Origin: Ruminococcaceae bacterium UBA2656
GTDB lineage: Bacteria; Bacillota; Clostridia; Oscillospirales; Acutalibacteraceae
Reading direction: 5' to 3'
DNA length: 18,506 bases
Assembly (NCBI GenBank): GCA_002359465.1
Contig: DENA01000033.1
Coordinates: 18,119-36,624, forward strand
In this document: one piece after another, positions 1-7,401 of the stretch
Position numbering within the stretch: position 1 is the stretch's first letter
How the letters are laid out: each line of letters starts with the position of its first letter
Position numbers and translations under genes: made by a program
Notes under the pieces: model-generated
What the model was told of the DNA's origin: nothing
Seen by the model: only the letters and a program-made list of their open reading frames with translations
The model's database searches: none

Positions 1-1
1 C

Positions 2-1702
2 GAGCGCGCTGCGCTCGCAAAGCTGATCTACTACCCGGAAACGGAATACTGCGCCGCAAAGCAGAGCGAAGCGGCGTTCGACGACTGGTGCCGCATCACC
101 ATTTACCGTCTGGTGGAAGTCTGTAAGGAGGCCGCCTCCAAATACACCCGCTCCAAGGTGCGTAAAAAGCTGCCTGAGAATTTTGCCTATATTATCGACG
201 AGCTGCTCCACGCGGACGGCGCCAGCAACAAGCCCCACTATCACAGCGAAATCATCCGCTCCATTGTGGCGACCCGCATGAGCGAGGAATTCATCACCGC
301 GCTCTGTCACCTGATTCAGCAGCTTCTGATCGACAAGCTGCATATTATCGGCGATATTTTTGACCGCGGCCCGCGCGCCGATGCGATTATGGACGCGCTG
401 ATCAACTGCCACGACGTAGATATCCAATGGGGCAACCACGATGTCTCCTGGATAGGCGCGGCCGCCGGCAACTGGGCGTGCATCGCCAATGTCATCCGGC
501 TGGGCATCAGCTACAACAATTTCGACCTGCTGGAGGACGGCTACGGCATCAACCTGCGCGCGCTGTCCGTTTTCGCAGAACAGACCTACCGCAACGACCC
601 CTGCGAGGTCTTTATTCCCCATATTCTGGATGAAAACCAGTACGACCCTGTGGATATCCCGTTGGCGGCAAAAATGCACAAGGCCATGGCAGTCATCCAG
701 TTCAAGGTGGAAGCCCAGCTCATAAAAAAACATCCCGAATACCGCATGGATCACAGAATTCTTCTTGATAAAATCAATTTTGAAAAGGGAACCGTCCTAC
801 TGGACGGTTTGGAATATCCCCTGCGCGACACGCTCTTTCCCACGGTGGATCCGAAAAATCCGCTGGAGCTGACCCGTGAGGAAACCGAGCTGATGAAAAC
901 CATCGCTTCTTCATTCAGCCACAGCGAGCGGTTGGAAAAACACATCCGTTTCCTGTATTCACACGGCAGCATGTACCTGCGCATCAATTCAAACCTTCTG
1001 TACCACGGGTGCATTCCGCTCAGGGAGGACGGCAGCCTTGACGTCATCCATCTTTACGGGCAGGAGCATTCCGGGCGCGAATATCTGGAATTTCTGGACG
1101 GCATGGTGCGCAACGCCTATTTCGCGCCCTCCGGCTCCCACGAGCGCGAAAATGCGCGCGACCTGATGTGGTACCTGTGGTGCGGCGCAAAGTCCCCTCT
1201 GTTCGGAAAAACGAAGATGGCCACCTTTGAGCGCTATTTTATCGCCGCCCCCGAAACGCACCGGGAGGAAATGAATCCCTACTATACATATATTGAGCAT
1301 CGTTCCACCTGTGAAATGCTTTTAAAGGAATTCGGCCTTGACCCGTCCTCGTCGCATATTATCAACGGCCACGTCCCCGTAAAGGCGGGGGAAAAGCCGG
1401 TCAAGGGCGACGGCCTTCTGTTCCTGATCGACGGCGGCATCTCCAAGTCCTACCAGTCGCAGACCGGCATCGGGGGATACACCTTTATTGCAAATTCGCG
1501 CTATCTGGCGCTTGCGGAGCACAAGCCGCTCAAGTCCGGCTGCAGCGTTTGCGAAACTTCCCCGAAGGTCATGGTGGTGGAGGCGATCAAGCAGCGCGTC
1601 ACCGTAGCGGACACCGACAACGGCGCGGACCTCAGCCGTCAGATCGAAGAACTGACGGCGCTGCTTCAGGCTTACCGCAGCGGCGCCATCAAGGAAAAAT
1701 AA
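2..1702 (+). CDS. fbp: Fructose-1,6-bisphosphatase class III, 5'-truncated by window edge
   Basis: This is the gluconeogenic enzyme that hydrolyses fructose-1,6-bisphosphate to fructose-6-phosphate, in the class III family typical of Firmicutes. The reading frame is open from base 2 with no start in view. About 566 residues are visible against a usual length of about 640-670, so roughly the first 80-100 residues, including the first metal-binding motif, lie outside the window. A GTG at 113 could be mistaken for a start, but the frame upstream of it encodes family-like sequence (ERAALAKLIYYPETEY). Metallophosphatase motifs GDIFDRGP (350-373) and WGNHD (428-442) are intact, as is the late INGHVPVKAGEKPVKGDG segment from 1361. 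The C-terminal end is intact with a TAA stop. mutY follows after 26 bases with no terminator between, so the two are probably co-transcribed. The family assignment is firm. Confidence 0.95.
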   Translation, partial: ERAALAKLIYYPETEYCAAKQSEAAFDDWCRITIYRLVEVCKEAASKYTRSKVRKKLPENFAYIIDELLHADGASNKPHYHSEIIRSIVATRMSEEFITALCHLIQQLLIDKLHIIGDIFDRGPRADAIMDALINCHDVDIQWGNHDVSWIGAAAGNWACIANVIRLGISYNNFDLLEDGYGINLRALSVFAEQTYRNDPCEVFIPHILDENQYDPVDIPLAAKMHKAMAVIQFKVEAQLIKKHPEYRMDHRILLDKINFEKGTVLLDGLEYPLRDTLFPTVDPKNPLELTREETELMKTIASSFSHSERLEKHIRFLYSHGSMYLRINSNLLYHGCIPLREDGSLDVIHLYGQEHSGREYLEFLDGMVRNAYFAPSGSHERENARDLMWYLWCGAKSPLFGKTKMATFERYFIAAPETHREEMNPYYTYIEHRSTCEMLLKEFGLDPSSSHIINGHVPVKAGEKPVKGDGLLFLIDGGISKSYQSQTGIGGYTFIANSRYLALAEHKPLKSGCSVCETSPKVMVVEAIKQRVTVADTDNGADLSRQIEELTALLQAYRSGAIKEK

Positions 1703-1728
1703 ATCGATAAGGAATTATAAACTCATTC

Positions 1729-2784
1729 ATGAATGATCAATTGCAGAAAATCGTACAGCCTTTGCTCTCCTGGTACGACGCCAACGCGCGCGTGCTTCCG
1801 TGGCGCGACAACCCCACGCCCTACCGGGTCTGGGTTTCGGAAATCATGCTTCAGCAGACGCGGGTGGAAGCGGTAAAGCCGTACTTCGAACGTTTCACCG
1901 CGGAGCTGCCCACCGTTGCCGCGCTTGCCGCCGCGCCGGAGGAACAGCTGCTGAAGCTGTGGGAGGGTTTAGGCTATTACAGCCGCGCCCGCAACCTGCA
2001 AAAAGCGGCGCGCGCCGTTATGGAGCAGTACGGCGGGGTTCTGCCCGAACAGCCGGAGGAGCTTTTGTGCCTGCCCGGAATCGGCGAGTACACCGCGGGC
2101 GCCGTCGCGTCCATCGCTTACGGCAGGCCCGCCCCGGCGGTGGACGGCAACGTCCTACGCGTTTTGTCCCGCGTCACCGCCAGCCGTGAGAATATCGGCG
2201 AGCTTTCCGTCAAGCGGGGCTTTGCCGCCCGCCTGCGTGAAATCTATCCCGCAGGGCGCGCGGGCGCCTTCACCCAGTCCCTGATGGAACTCGGCGCCAT
2301 GGTGTGCCTGCCGAACGCCGCGCCCAAATGCGGCGAATGCCCCCTGTCCTCCCTTTGCGCGGCACACGCACAGGGTATTGAGCTGGAGCTGCCGGTAAAG
2401 GCGGAAAAAAAGAAGCGGAAAATAGAAGAGAAAACCGTCTTCCTGATTCTCTGCGGGGGCAAAACCGCCCTGCGCAAACGGCCGGACAAGGGACTTTTGG
2501 CCGGGCTTTGGGAATTCCCCAACACCCCCGGCAAACTTTCTCCACAGCGGGCGGAGGAATGGTTGAAAACTTTGGGCATCTCCTGTCAGAAAATCGAACC
2601 TCTTCCCGCTGCAAAGCATATTTTCACGCATATTGAATGGCATATGGCCAACTACCGCGTCGTTGCGGAAAACTCCGTTTCGGCCGGCGGCCTGGTCTGG
2701 GTGGAGCGGGGGGAACTGACCGAAGCCTACACGCTCCCCACCGCGTTTCACAGCTGCCTGCGGCAGTTCCTGTCCGAAGGGTAA
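1729..2784 (+). CDS. mutY: A/G-specific adenine DNA glycosylase MutY
   Basis: This base-excision repair enzyme removes adenine mispaired with 8-oxoguanine or guanine. The 351-aa protein has the full MutY layout. The catalytic Glu38 sits in SEIMLQQT. The helix-hairpin-helix-GPD segment LPGIGEYTAGAVAS (about 115-128) is followed by catalytic Asp139 in AVDGN. Four iron-sulphur cysteines are seen at 193, 201, 204 and 210. The first spacing is seven residues rather than the six of E. coli MutY, which I take to be ordinary lineage variation. A C-terminal NUDIX-like domain (about 233-345) that recognises 8-oxoG contains GLLAGLWEFPNTPG and HIFTHIEWHM. The ATG is preceded only by a distant AAGGAA (1709-1714), so translation may rely on read-on from fbp. 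A terminator hairpin follows at once. Confidence 0.96.
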   Translation: MNDQLQKIVQPLLSWYDANARVLPWRDNPTPYRVWVSEIMLQQTRVEAVKPYFERFTAELPTVAALAAAPEEQLLKLWEGLGYYSRARNLQKAARAVMEQYGGVLPEQPEELLCLPGIGEYTAGAVASIAYGRPAPAVDGNVLRVLSRVTASRENIGELSVKRGFAARLREIYPAGRAGAFTQSLMELGAMVCLPNAAPKCGECPLSSLCAAHAQGIELELPVKAEKKKRKIEEKTVFLILCGGKTALRKRPDKGLLAGLWEFPNTPGKLSPQRAEEWLKTLGISCQKIEPLPAAKHIFTHIEWHMANYRVVAENSVSAGGLVWVERGELTEAYTLPTAFHSCLRQFLSEG

Positions 2785-2797
2785 TCCTGAAACGGAA

Positions 2798-2835
2798 AAG
2801 ACCGTCAATCCGGATGGCTCCGGTCTGACGGTCTT
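2798..2835 (+). terminator. Hairpin terminator after mutY
   Basis: A perfect 10-bp stem, AAGACCGTCA (2798-2807) with TGACGGTCTT (2826-2835), encloses a second 5-bp stem CCGGA/TCCGG (2810-2814, 2819-2823). The downstream tract (CCTATTG) is poor in T, so termination may be partial. It marks the end of the fbp-mutY unit. The following 234 bases up to the SDR gene are AT-rich and contain only the inverted repeat and promoter listed separately. Confidence 0.6.
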
Positions 2836-2919
2836 CCTATTGTAAGTTGTACTGCGTATAAAAAATATCCTATATCGGTAGTAGTATAGCACAAAATATT
2901 TGAATTAACAATGAATAAG

Positions 2920-2947
2920 TTGTGAACATTTGATTTTTTGTTCACAA
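2920..2947. promoter_or_regulatory. Perfect inverted repeat abutting the SDR promoter; candidate operator
   Basis: TTGTGAACA (2920-2928) and TGTTCACAA (2939-2947) form a perfect 9-bp inverted repeat with a 10-base AT-rich spacer. It ends one base before the predicted -35 box, where a dimeric regulator would bind. The half-site TTGTGAA resembles Rex or CRP-type half-sites, but the spacing fits neither standard form. No cognate regulator gene is adjacent. As RNA it would not be transcribed from the promoter beside it, so a DNA site is the more likely reading. Confidence 0.5.
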
Positions 2948-2948
2948 T

Positions 2949-2977
2949 TTGCATTTTAGTCATGATTTTTGTATAAT
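2949..2977 (+). promoter_or_regulatory. Sigma-A-type promoter for the SDR gene
   Basis: TTGCAT (2949-2954) and TATAAT (2972-2977) are separated by 17 bp, which is the optimal vegetative spacing. Transcription would start near 2984, leaving a leader of about 85 nt before the SDR start codon at 3070. Confidence 0.7.
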
Positions 2978-3069
2978 ATATTTAGATCCACAGATATTCT
3001 ACGGCAATTTTGAAAATCAGCGGGATAGAAAATGCCGTTATTGAAAAACTCAGCGGCAGGAGAATGAAG

Positions 3070-3828
3070 ATGAAAGCTTTCATTACAGGCGCCAGCTCCG
3101 GCATGGGGCGCGATATGGCAAAGATTCTGAGCGATATGGGCTATGACCTGATTCTGGTCGCCCGCCGGCGCGACCGGCTGGAGCAGCTGAAAGAATCGCT
3201 GAAAACCGATGTGCGGATTATCTGCGCGGATTTATCCGTGGAATCGGCCTGCTTTGAGCTGTATGAACAGGTCAGGGATGAAAATATCGACATCCTGATC
3301 AACAATGCGGGACTGGGCGTTTTCGGCGCGTTTGATATGACGGACCTGCAGAAAGAACTGCGTATGATCGACACCAATATCCGTGCGGTGCATATTCTGA
3401 CCAAACTCTTTCTAAAGGATTTCAAGGCGAAAGACGCGGGTTACATTATGAACGTCGCCTCTTCCGCCGCGTTTCAGCCCGGCCCGCTGCTTTCCTCCTA
3501 CTACGCTTCCAAAGCGTACGTCCTGCGCCTGACGGAAGCCATTTATGAGGAGCTGCGGCGCAGCGGCAGCAAGGTGCATATCTGCGCGCTCTGCCCGGGG
3601 CCGGTTCATACCGAGTTCGACGCGGTCGCCGATGTGAAATTCAGCGTAAAGGGGCTGGAAAGCCGGTATGTCGCCGAATACGCCCTTCGGATGATGTTTG
3701 AGAACAAGCTCGTGATCGTACCGGGCGCGCTGATGAAATGCACCCGCTTTTTCGGCAGGTTCCTCCCTGAAAAACAGATGCTCCGGATCGCCTATCATAT
3801 GCAGAAAAGAAAAACCGGTGAAAAATAA
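3070..3828 (+). CDS. Short-chain dehydrogenase/reductase (DltE/COG0300-like)
   Basis: This is an NAD(P)-dependent oxidoreductase of the classical SDR fold, probably cytoplasmic; the substrate cannot be told from sequence. The start at 3070 is chosen because AGGAG (3058-3062) lies seven bases upstream and translation then opens directly with the Rossmann strand (MKAFITG). In-frame starts at 3010 (TTG) and 3064 would add residues outside the fold. Motifs in the 252-aa product are TGASSGMG (6-13), NNAG (78-81), the catalytic serine in NVASS (about 131-132), YYASK (Tyr144, Lys148) and the CPGPVHTEF loop. The basic ARRRDR after strand 2 suggests a preference for NADP(H). It stands alone between its own promoter and a strong terminator. 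Confidence 0.9.
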   Translation: MKAFITGASSGMGRDMAKILSDMGYDLILVARRRDRLEQLKESLKTDVRIICADLSVESACFELYEQVRDENIDILINNAGLGVFGAFDMTDLQKELRMIDTNIRAVHILTKLFLKDFKAKDAGYIMNVASSAAFQPGPLLSSYYASKAYVLRLTEAIYEELRRSGSKVHICALCPGPVHTEFDAVADVKFSVKGLESRYVAEYALRMMFENKLVIVPGALMKCTRFFGRFLPEKQMLRIAYHMQKRKTGEK

Positions 3829-3834
3829 AGAAAG

Positions 3835-3879
3835 CCCCCGGCAGGTTCCGTATCAAAAGCGGAATCGCCGGGGGTTTTT
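3835..3879. terminator. Strong, probably bidirectional terminator between SDR and HAD genes
   Basis: CCCCCGGC (3835-3842) pairs with GCCGGGGG (3867-3874), with an inner stem TTCCG/CGGAA (3846-3850, 3860-3864), followed by TTTTT. On the opposite strand the stem is followed by a less uniform T-rich stretch. The two flanking genes converge here, so it can serve both. Confidence 0.85.
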
Positions 3880-3893
3880 GCATTCATTTGCAG

Positions 3894-4724
3894 TCAGCGG
3901 ATATCGAGCAATTTTTCAAGCGCGTAGGCAACGCCGTCCTCGTCATTGGAGCGGGTGACATATTCGGCGATCTGCCGGATCGATACATGGCCGTTCTCCA
4001 TCGCCACACCGCAGCCTGCGTATTCAATCATCTGCAGGTCGTTCCGCTCGTCCCCAAAAGCCATGACCTCTCCCGCGGAAATGCCAAGCTGCCCGCACAG
4101 GTGGCTGAGCGCGTCGCCTTTGTTGGTGGAAGCGCCGTTAATCTCTATGTTGTTCTGAAAAGAAGCCGTAATGGCATATTCCTTCATCTTCCCCAGCTTT
4201 TCCACCAGTTCTTCGTGCACATCCGGCTCCATGTAGGGGATATTGATCTTTTCCAGGCAAAAACCGTTCTTTTTCAAAAACTGCGGAAGATCTTCCACAA
4301 AAATCTGATATTTCAAAATCAAATCCATCAAAACCTTGGGATATCCCTGAAAGTTGGAAATCAGGTCATAATGTTTTTTATCCACATAGGAACGCCCCCG
4401 GGCGTAGGCTTCCACCAGCACATCATAGGGCGCCAGAAAATCTATGATCCCGGTTGATTCCTCCCGCGTCATCCGGTTGGAGTAAACAATCCGGTCTTCT
4501 TCCAAATCCACCGCCGTGGCGCCGTTTGATGTAATTGCGTAGCGAATGGGGCCAACATCCAGCATTTGCTGCGGAATCATCTGCCTCATCCGGCCCGTGG
4601 CGGGTACCAGCAAAATTCCGCGGGCAAGGGCGGCTTGCAGCGCGTGAACCGTTTTCGGGGATATGGTCTTATCCGACCTCAGGACGGTACCGTCCATATC
4701 GAGCGCAATCAGTTTGATGTCCAA
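3894..4724 (-). CDS. Cof-type HAD-IIB sugar-phosphate phosphatase
   Basis: This 276-aa cytoplasmic phosphatase belongs to the Cof/YbjI/YidA group of the haloacid dehalogenase superfamily. Known relatives dephosphorylate assorted sugar phosphates and cofactors, so the physiological substrate is open. All four HAD motifs are present: DMDGTV with nucleophile Asp9 and acid/base Asp11, ATGR (motif II), the lysine in NKGDAL (motif III) and GDERNDLQM (motif IV). The C2-type cap lies in the middle of the chain. The start is TTG at 4724, supported by a perfect AGGAGG (complement of 4734-4739) with good spacing. The gene is single and convergent with the SDR gene. A TATAAT on this strand (complement of 4766-4771) is a possible -10 box, but no clear -35 was found. 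Confidence 0.92.
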   Translation of the reverse strand: MDIKLIALDMDGTVLRSDKTISPKTVHALQAALARGILLVPATGRMRQMIPQQMLDVGPIRYAITSNGATAVDLEEDRIVYSNRMTREESTGIIDFLAPYDVLVEAYARGRSYVDKKHYDLISNFQGYPKVLMDLILKYQIFVEDLPQFLKKNGFCLEKINIPYMEPDVHEELVEKLGKMKEYAITASFQNNIEINGASTNKGDALSHLCGQLGISAGEVMAFGDERNDLQMIEYAGCGVAMENGHVSIRQIAEYVTRSNDEDGVAYALEKLLDIR

Positions 4725-4784
4725 GATTGATTTCCTCCTCAGATATTTGGTATGTGTCGATTTATATTATAGCATGCTTCTGTT

Positions 4785-4808
4785 GCCGGAGGGGACCCCT
4801 CCTCCGGC
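4785..4808. other. GC-rich hairpin in the divergent intergenic region
   Basis: GCCGGAGG (4785-4792) and CCTCCGGC (4801-4808) form an 8-bp perfect stem with an 8-base loop, in an otherwise AT-rich 270-base spacer between divergently transcribed genes. No upstream gene needs termination here on either strand, so its role is unclear. It could be the 5' leader of the HAD transcript or a DNA site. Confidence 0.35.
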
Positions 4809-4909
4809 TTATTTAAGGGAAACGCAATTATTGTATTAATTTACCAACTTTCATTTGTTTTCTTAATAAAATTTTTATGTATTTAGTCTTCCATTTTCGG
4901 GTGCATGTG

Positions 4910-4918
4910 TGTTATAAT
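4910..4918 (+). promoter_or_regulatory. Extended -10 promoter for the two-component pair
   Basis: TGTTATAAT (4910-4918) is a perfect TGnTATAAT extended -10 element. The -35 region is poor (TTCCAT near 4889), as is usual for extended -10 promoters. It lies about 75 bases before the kinase start, and the spacer between is AT-rich with no other clear feature. Confidence 0.5.
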
Positions 4919-4995
4919 GTACTCGTATACCGTAATTTTTTAATAAATTTATTAAAATCGGGAAGTGATTTATAATTAGAAATAGAAATACGGGT

Positions 4996-6516
4996 TTGGT
5001 TCATGCATCCGCAGGTTCTCCCGTCAGCTTTTTAAAGGACGCTTTAAAAAGCATATTTGTGCTGGGTGTCGCCACTTCTGTTTCTTTTCTGATTGTAAAA
5101 TTATCCGGCAGTTACGATCATCTGGCAGTTATTTATGTTCTGGCAGTAGTTCTGGTCTCAAGATTCACAGCCGGTTATCTGTGGGGAATCCTGGCGGCGA
5201 TCGCCGGCGTCGTCGGCACGAATTATTATTTTACTTATCCCTATCACGCGTTTAACTTTACCATTTCAGGTTATCCCGTTACATTCATCAGCATGCTTGC
5301 AGTCTCCATCGTCACAAGCACAATGACCGCCCAGATAAAAGAGCAGGCACGCCTTTCCGCACGGCGTGAAAGGCGGACCGAAAAGCTGTATGAATTCAGC
5401 AAAAAGCTTGTTTCTGCCAACAGTTCGGAGCAGATTGTAAGCCTGACACTGGAATATCTGAGCGGATTGATGCAACAAAGCGCAATTTTTTACAGGGCGG
5501 ACCCTCTGACAGAGCAGGGAACCATAAAAAGCACCTGCGGCCGCCACCTGGATCTGCTGAATTCTGCGGAAGAAAAGTCCGCCGCGCATCAGGCTTTTGC
5601 GGAAAACATAAAAATGACGACGAAGAACTGCCTGTATCTCCCCCTCTCCTCGCAGGAGAAAATTCTGGGAGTGGCCGGTCTGGTGCATGAAAGCAGCGAG
5701 ACACCGGAACCCGGTGTGCTGACCCTTTTTAATCTTCTGCTCTCGCAGGCCGCGCTGGCGCTGGAAAGCCGGCAGCTGGCCGAAAAGCAGCAGCGCATTA
5801 TGATGGAAGCGGAAAAAGAGGCTATGCGTACCAATCTTTTACGGGCGGTATCGCATGATTTAAGAACACCGCTGACCAGTATCCTCGGTGCAAGCGCAGC
5901 TATCGCCGAAAACGGGAATTTAATCGACCCGGCCGCTCACGACAAGCTGATCGCCGACATTCACGAAGAAGCCGAATGGCTGATCCGGATTGTCGAAAAT
6001 CTGCTGACCATCACGAAAATCAGCCAGGAGCCGGCCAAGCTGAAAAAATTCCCGGAGGCCGCGGAGGAAATCGTCGCCGAAGCCGTAGCACGTATCCGTC
6101 GCCGCTATCCGCGGGCGGAAATCCATGTTTCCGTTCCCTCCGAATTTCTAATGGTTCCCATGGACGCCACCCTGATTGAACAGGTCATTATCAACCTGCT
6201 TGAAAATTCCATCCGGCACGCAGGAAACGCTGTTCCCGTCAAACTGGAAGTATTCGTCGAAAAAGACCGGGCCGCCTTCCGTGTAAGCGATCACGGAAAG
6301 GGAATACCGGAGGAGGAGCTTTCCAGACTGTTTACGGGAATTCCCGCTGCAAAAAATAAAAGCAGTGATTCTTCCCGGGGAAACGGCATCGGCCTGAGTA
6401 TCTGCATGTCCATAGTAAAGGCGCATGGAGGAGAAATGAGCGCAGCCAACCTAAAAGACGGCGGAGCAGCTTTTACTTTTATGCTGCCATTGGAGGGAGC
6501 TGAACCCAATGACTAA
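4996..6516 (+). CDS. KdpD-like membrane sensor histidine kinase lacking the N-terminal KdpD domain
   Basis: This 506-aa kinase has the C-terminal half of KdpD only. It has a DUF4118 membrane module (about 14-112, three to four hydrophobic helices with the typical TSGYLWG-like turn), a GAF-like region (about 125-255), and a HisKA helix with phospho-acceptor His287 in AVSHDLRTPLTSI. The ATPase domain has N-box NLLENSIRHAG (Asn404), G1 box DHGKGIP and G2 box GNGIGLS. Full KdpD is about 900 aa and begins with a KdpD sensor and a USP domain; both are absent, with a stop in frame at 4966. The start is uncertain: TTG at 4996 is the only standard candidate before the first membrane helix, but it has no good ribosome binding site. 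The gene overlaps its response regulator by 8 bases. No kdpFABC genes are in view. Confidence 0.9.
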   Translation: MVHASAGSPVSFLKDALKSIFVLGVATSVSFLIVKLSGSYDHLAVIYVLAVVLVSRFTAGYLWGILAAIAGVVGTNYYFTYPYHAFNFTISGYPVTFISMLAVSIVTSTMTAQIKEQARLSARRERRTEKLYEFSKKLVSANSSEQIVSLTLEYLSGLMQQSAIFYRADPLTEQGTIKSTCGRHLDLLNSAEEKSAAHQAFAENIKMTTKNCLYLPLSSQEKILGVAGLVHESSETPEPGVLTLFNLLLSQAALALESRQLAEKQQRIMMEAEKEAMRTNLLRAVSHDLRTPLTSILGASAAIAENGNLIDPAAHDKLIADIHEEAEWLIRIVENLLTITKISQEPAKLKKFPEAAEEIVAEAVARIRRRYPRAEIHVSVPSEFLMVPMDATLIEQVIINLLENSIRHAGNAVPVKLEVFVEKDRAAFRVSDHGKGIPEEELSRLFTGIPAAKNKSSDSSRGNGIGLSICMSIVKAHGGEMSAANLKDGGAAFTFMLPLEGAEPND

Positions 6517-7213
6517 CAAGGCCACGGTTTTGATCGTAGAAGACGAAATGGCAATCAGCAACTTCATTTCCACCATTCTTACCGCAAACGATTACCGGAC
6601 GCTCAGGACGGAAACCGGCGCTTCCGCCATTTCCATGATCTCCTCCCACTGCCCCGACGTGGTTCTTCTGGATTTGGGGCTGCCGGACATGGATGGGCTT
6701 GAGATTTTAAAGACTGTCAGGAACTGGTCCGGTATTCCCATCATTGTTGTTTCCGCGCGCGGAAACGAAGAGGAAAAAGTCGAAGCGCTTGATCTGGGCG
6801 CGGACGATTACATTACCAAGCCTTTTGGCACATCGGAACTGCTGGCGCGCATCCGCACCGCAATCCGCCACAGCATTAAAATGGAAACCGGTGAAGACAT
6901 TCCCGGCGGCTTGTACGTCAAAGGCGGCCTGACAATTGATTTTGACAAGCATGTTGTTATCGTGGACGGCACGGATGTTCATCTCACGCAGATAGAGTTC
7001 AAAATTGTCGCTCTGCTGGCAAAGCACGCGGGCAGCGTTTTGACCTATGCGTTCATCATCAACCAGATTTGGGGGCATTTTGCCCAGAGTGACCGCCAGA
7101 TTCTGCGCGTCAACATGGCAAATATCCGCCGCAAAATAGAGCAGAACCCGGCAGAGCCAAAATATATTCTGACGGAAGTCGGCGTGGGCTACCGCATGTG
7201 CGACGAGCCGTAG
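6509..7213 (+). CDS. KdpE-like OmpR-family response regulator
   Basis: This 234-aa DNA-binding response regulator is the partner of the preceding kinase. The receiver domain (1-115) has the acidic pair Glu11/Asp12, phospho-acceptor Asp55 in LLDLGLP, and Lys104 in TKPF. The C-terminal winged helix (about 130-232) contains LTQIEFKIVALLAKHAG and the final GVGYRM typical of the OmpR/PhoB class. The ATG at 6509 overlaps the kinase stop and sits behind a GGAGG in the kinase 3' end, so the pair is translationally coupled. Resemblance to KdpE suggests a role in potassium or envelope homeostasis, but no target operon adjoins it, so the regulon is unknown. Confidence 0.93.
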   Translation: MTNKATVLIVEDEMAISNFISTILTANDYRTLRTETGASAISMISSHCPDVVLLDLGLPDMDGLEILKTVRNWSGIPIIVVSARGNEEEKVEALDLGADDYITKPFGTSELLARIRTAIRHSIKMETGEDIPGGLYVKGGLTIDFDKHVVIVDGTDVHLTQIEFKIVALLAKHAGSVLTYAFIINQIWGHFAQSDRQILRVNMANIRRKIEQNPAEPKYILTEVGVGYRMCDEP

Positions 7214-7216
7214 CAG

Positions 7217-7244
7217 AAGTGTAAAATGACCATTTCACTTTTTT
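7217..7244 (+). terminator. Probable terminator after the response regulator
   Basis: AAGTG (7217-7221) pairs with CACTT (7236-7240) and AAAT (7224-7227) with ATTT (7232-7235). The loop is GACC, there is a 2-base bulge, and TTTT follows. The stem is short and AT-rich, so strength is doubtful, but the position four bases after the stop is right. Confidence 0.5.
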
Positions 7245-7267
7245 CAGTGGGCTTTTATAAAGCGGAT

Positions 7268-7283
7268 CGTTATTTTTTTAACG
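7268..7283. promoter_or_regulatory. Rex-like inverted repeat upstream of the dehydrogenase gene
   Basis: CGTTA (7268-7272) and TAACG (7279-7283) flank six T residues, giving the GTTA-N6-TAAC core of the Rex redox-repressor consensus, while the outer bases differ. It lies about 50 bases before a possible -10 box TATAAT (7331-7336) that lacks a convincing -35. NADH-linked dehydrogenase genes are classic Rex targets, but this is a weak match in AT-rich DNA. Confidence 0.25.
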
Positions 7284-7401
7284 CTTGGCTTATATTTTCG
7301 CCTTTAAGCAGAATTAGCAATTATTTCCAATATAATAAAAGCCATGAGTATAAATGTCCCATTCTGTAAATTCTATTAATATCAAATTTGGAGGGATTGT
7401 C

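Noticed and set aside
2155..2892. A 245-codon open frame on the reverse strand of mutY
   Set aside because: It lies antisense to a clearly conserved gene, its product is low-complexity and basic as expected for a GC-rich shadow frame, and it runs through the mutY terminator.
3010..3069. Longer SDR protein starting at TTG 3010
   Set aside because: AGGAG at 3058-3062 positions the ATG at 3070, which opens directly with the Rossmann strand.
7228..7235. TGACCATT near the end of the response regulator region as a third TetR operator
   Set aside because: Only one half-site is present and it lies within the loop and arm of a terminator hairpin; no matching second half follows.
7354..7401. Longer dehydrogenase starting at ATG 7354
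   Set aside because: GGAGGG at 7390-7395 points to ATG 7402 and the product then has the usual family length.
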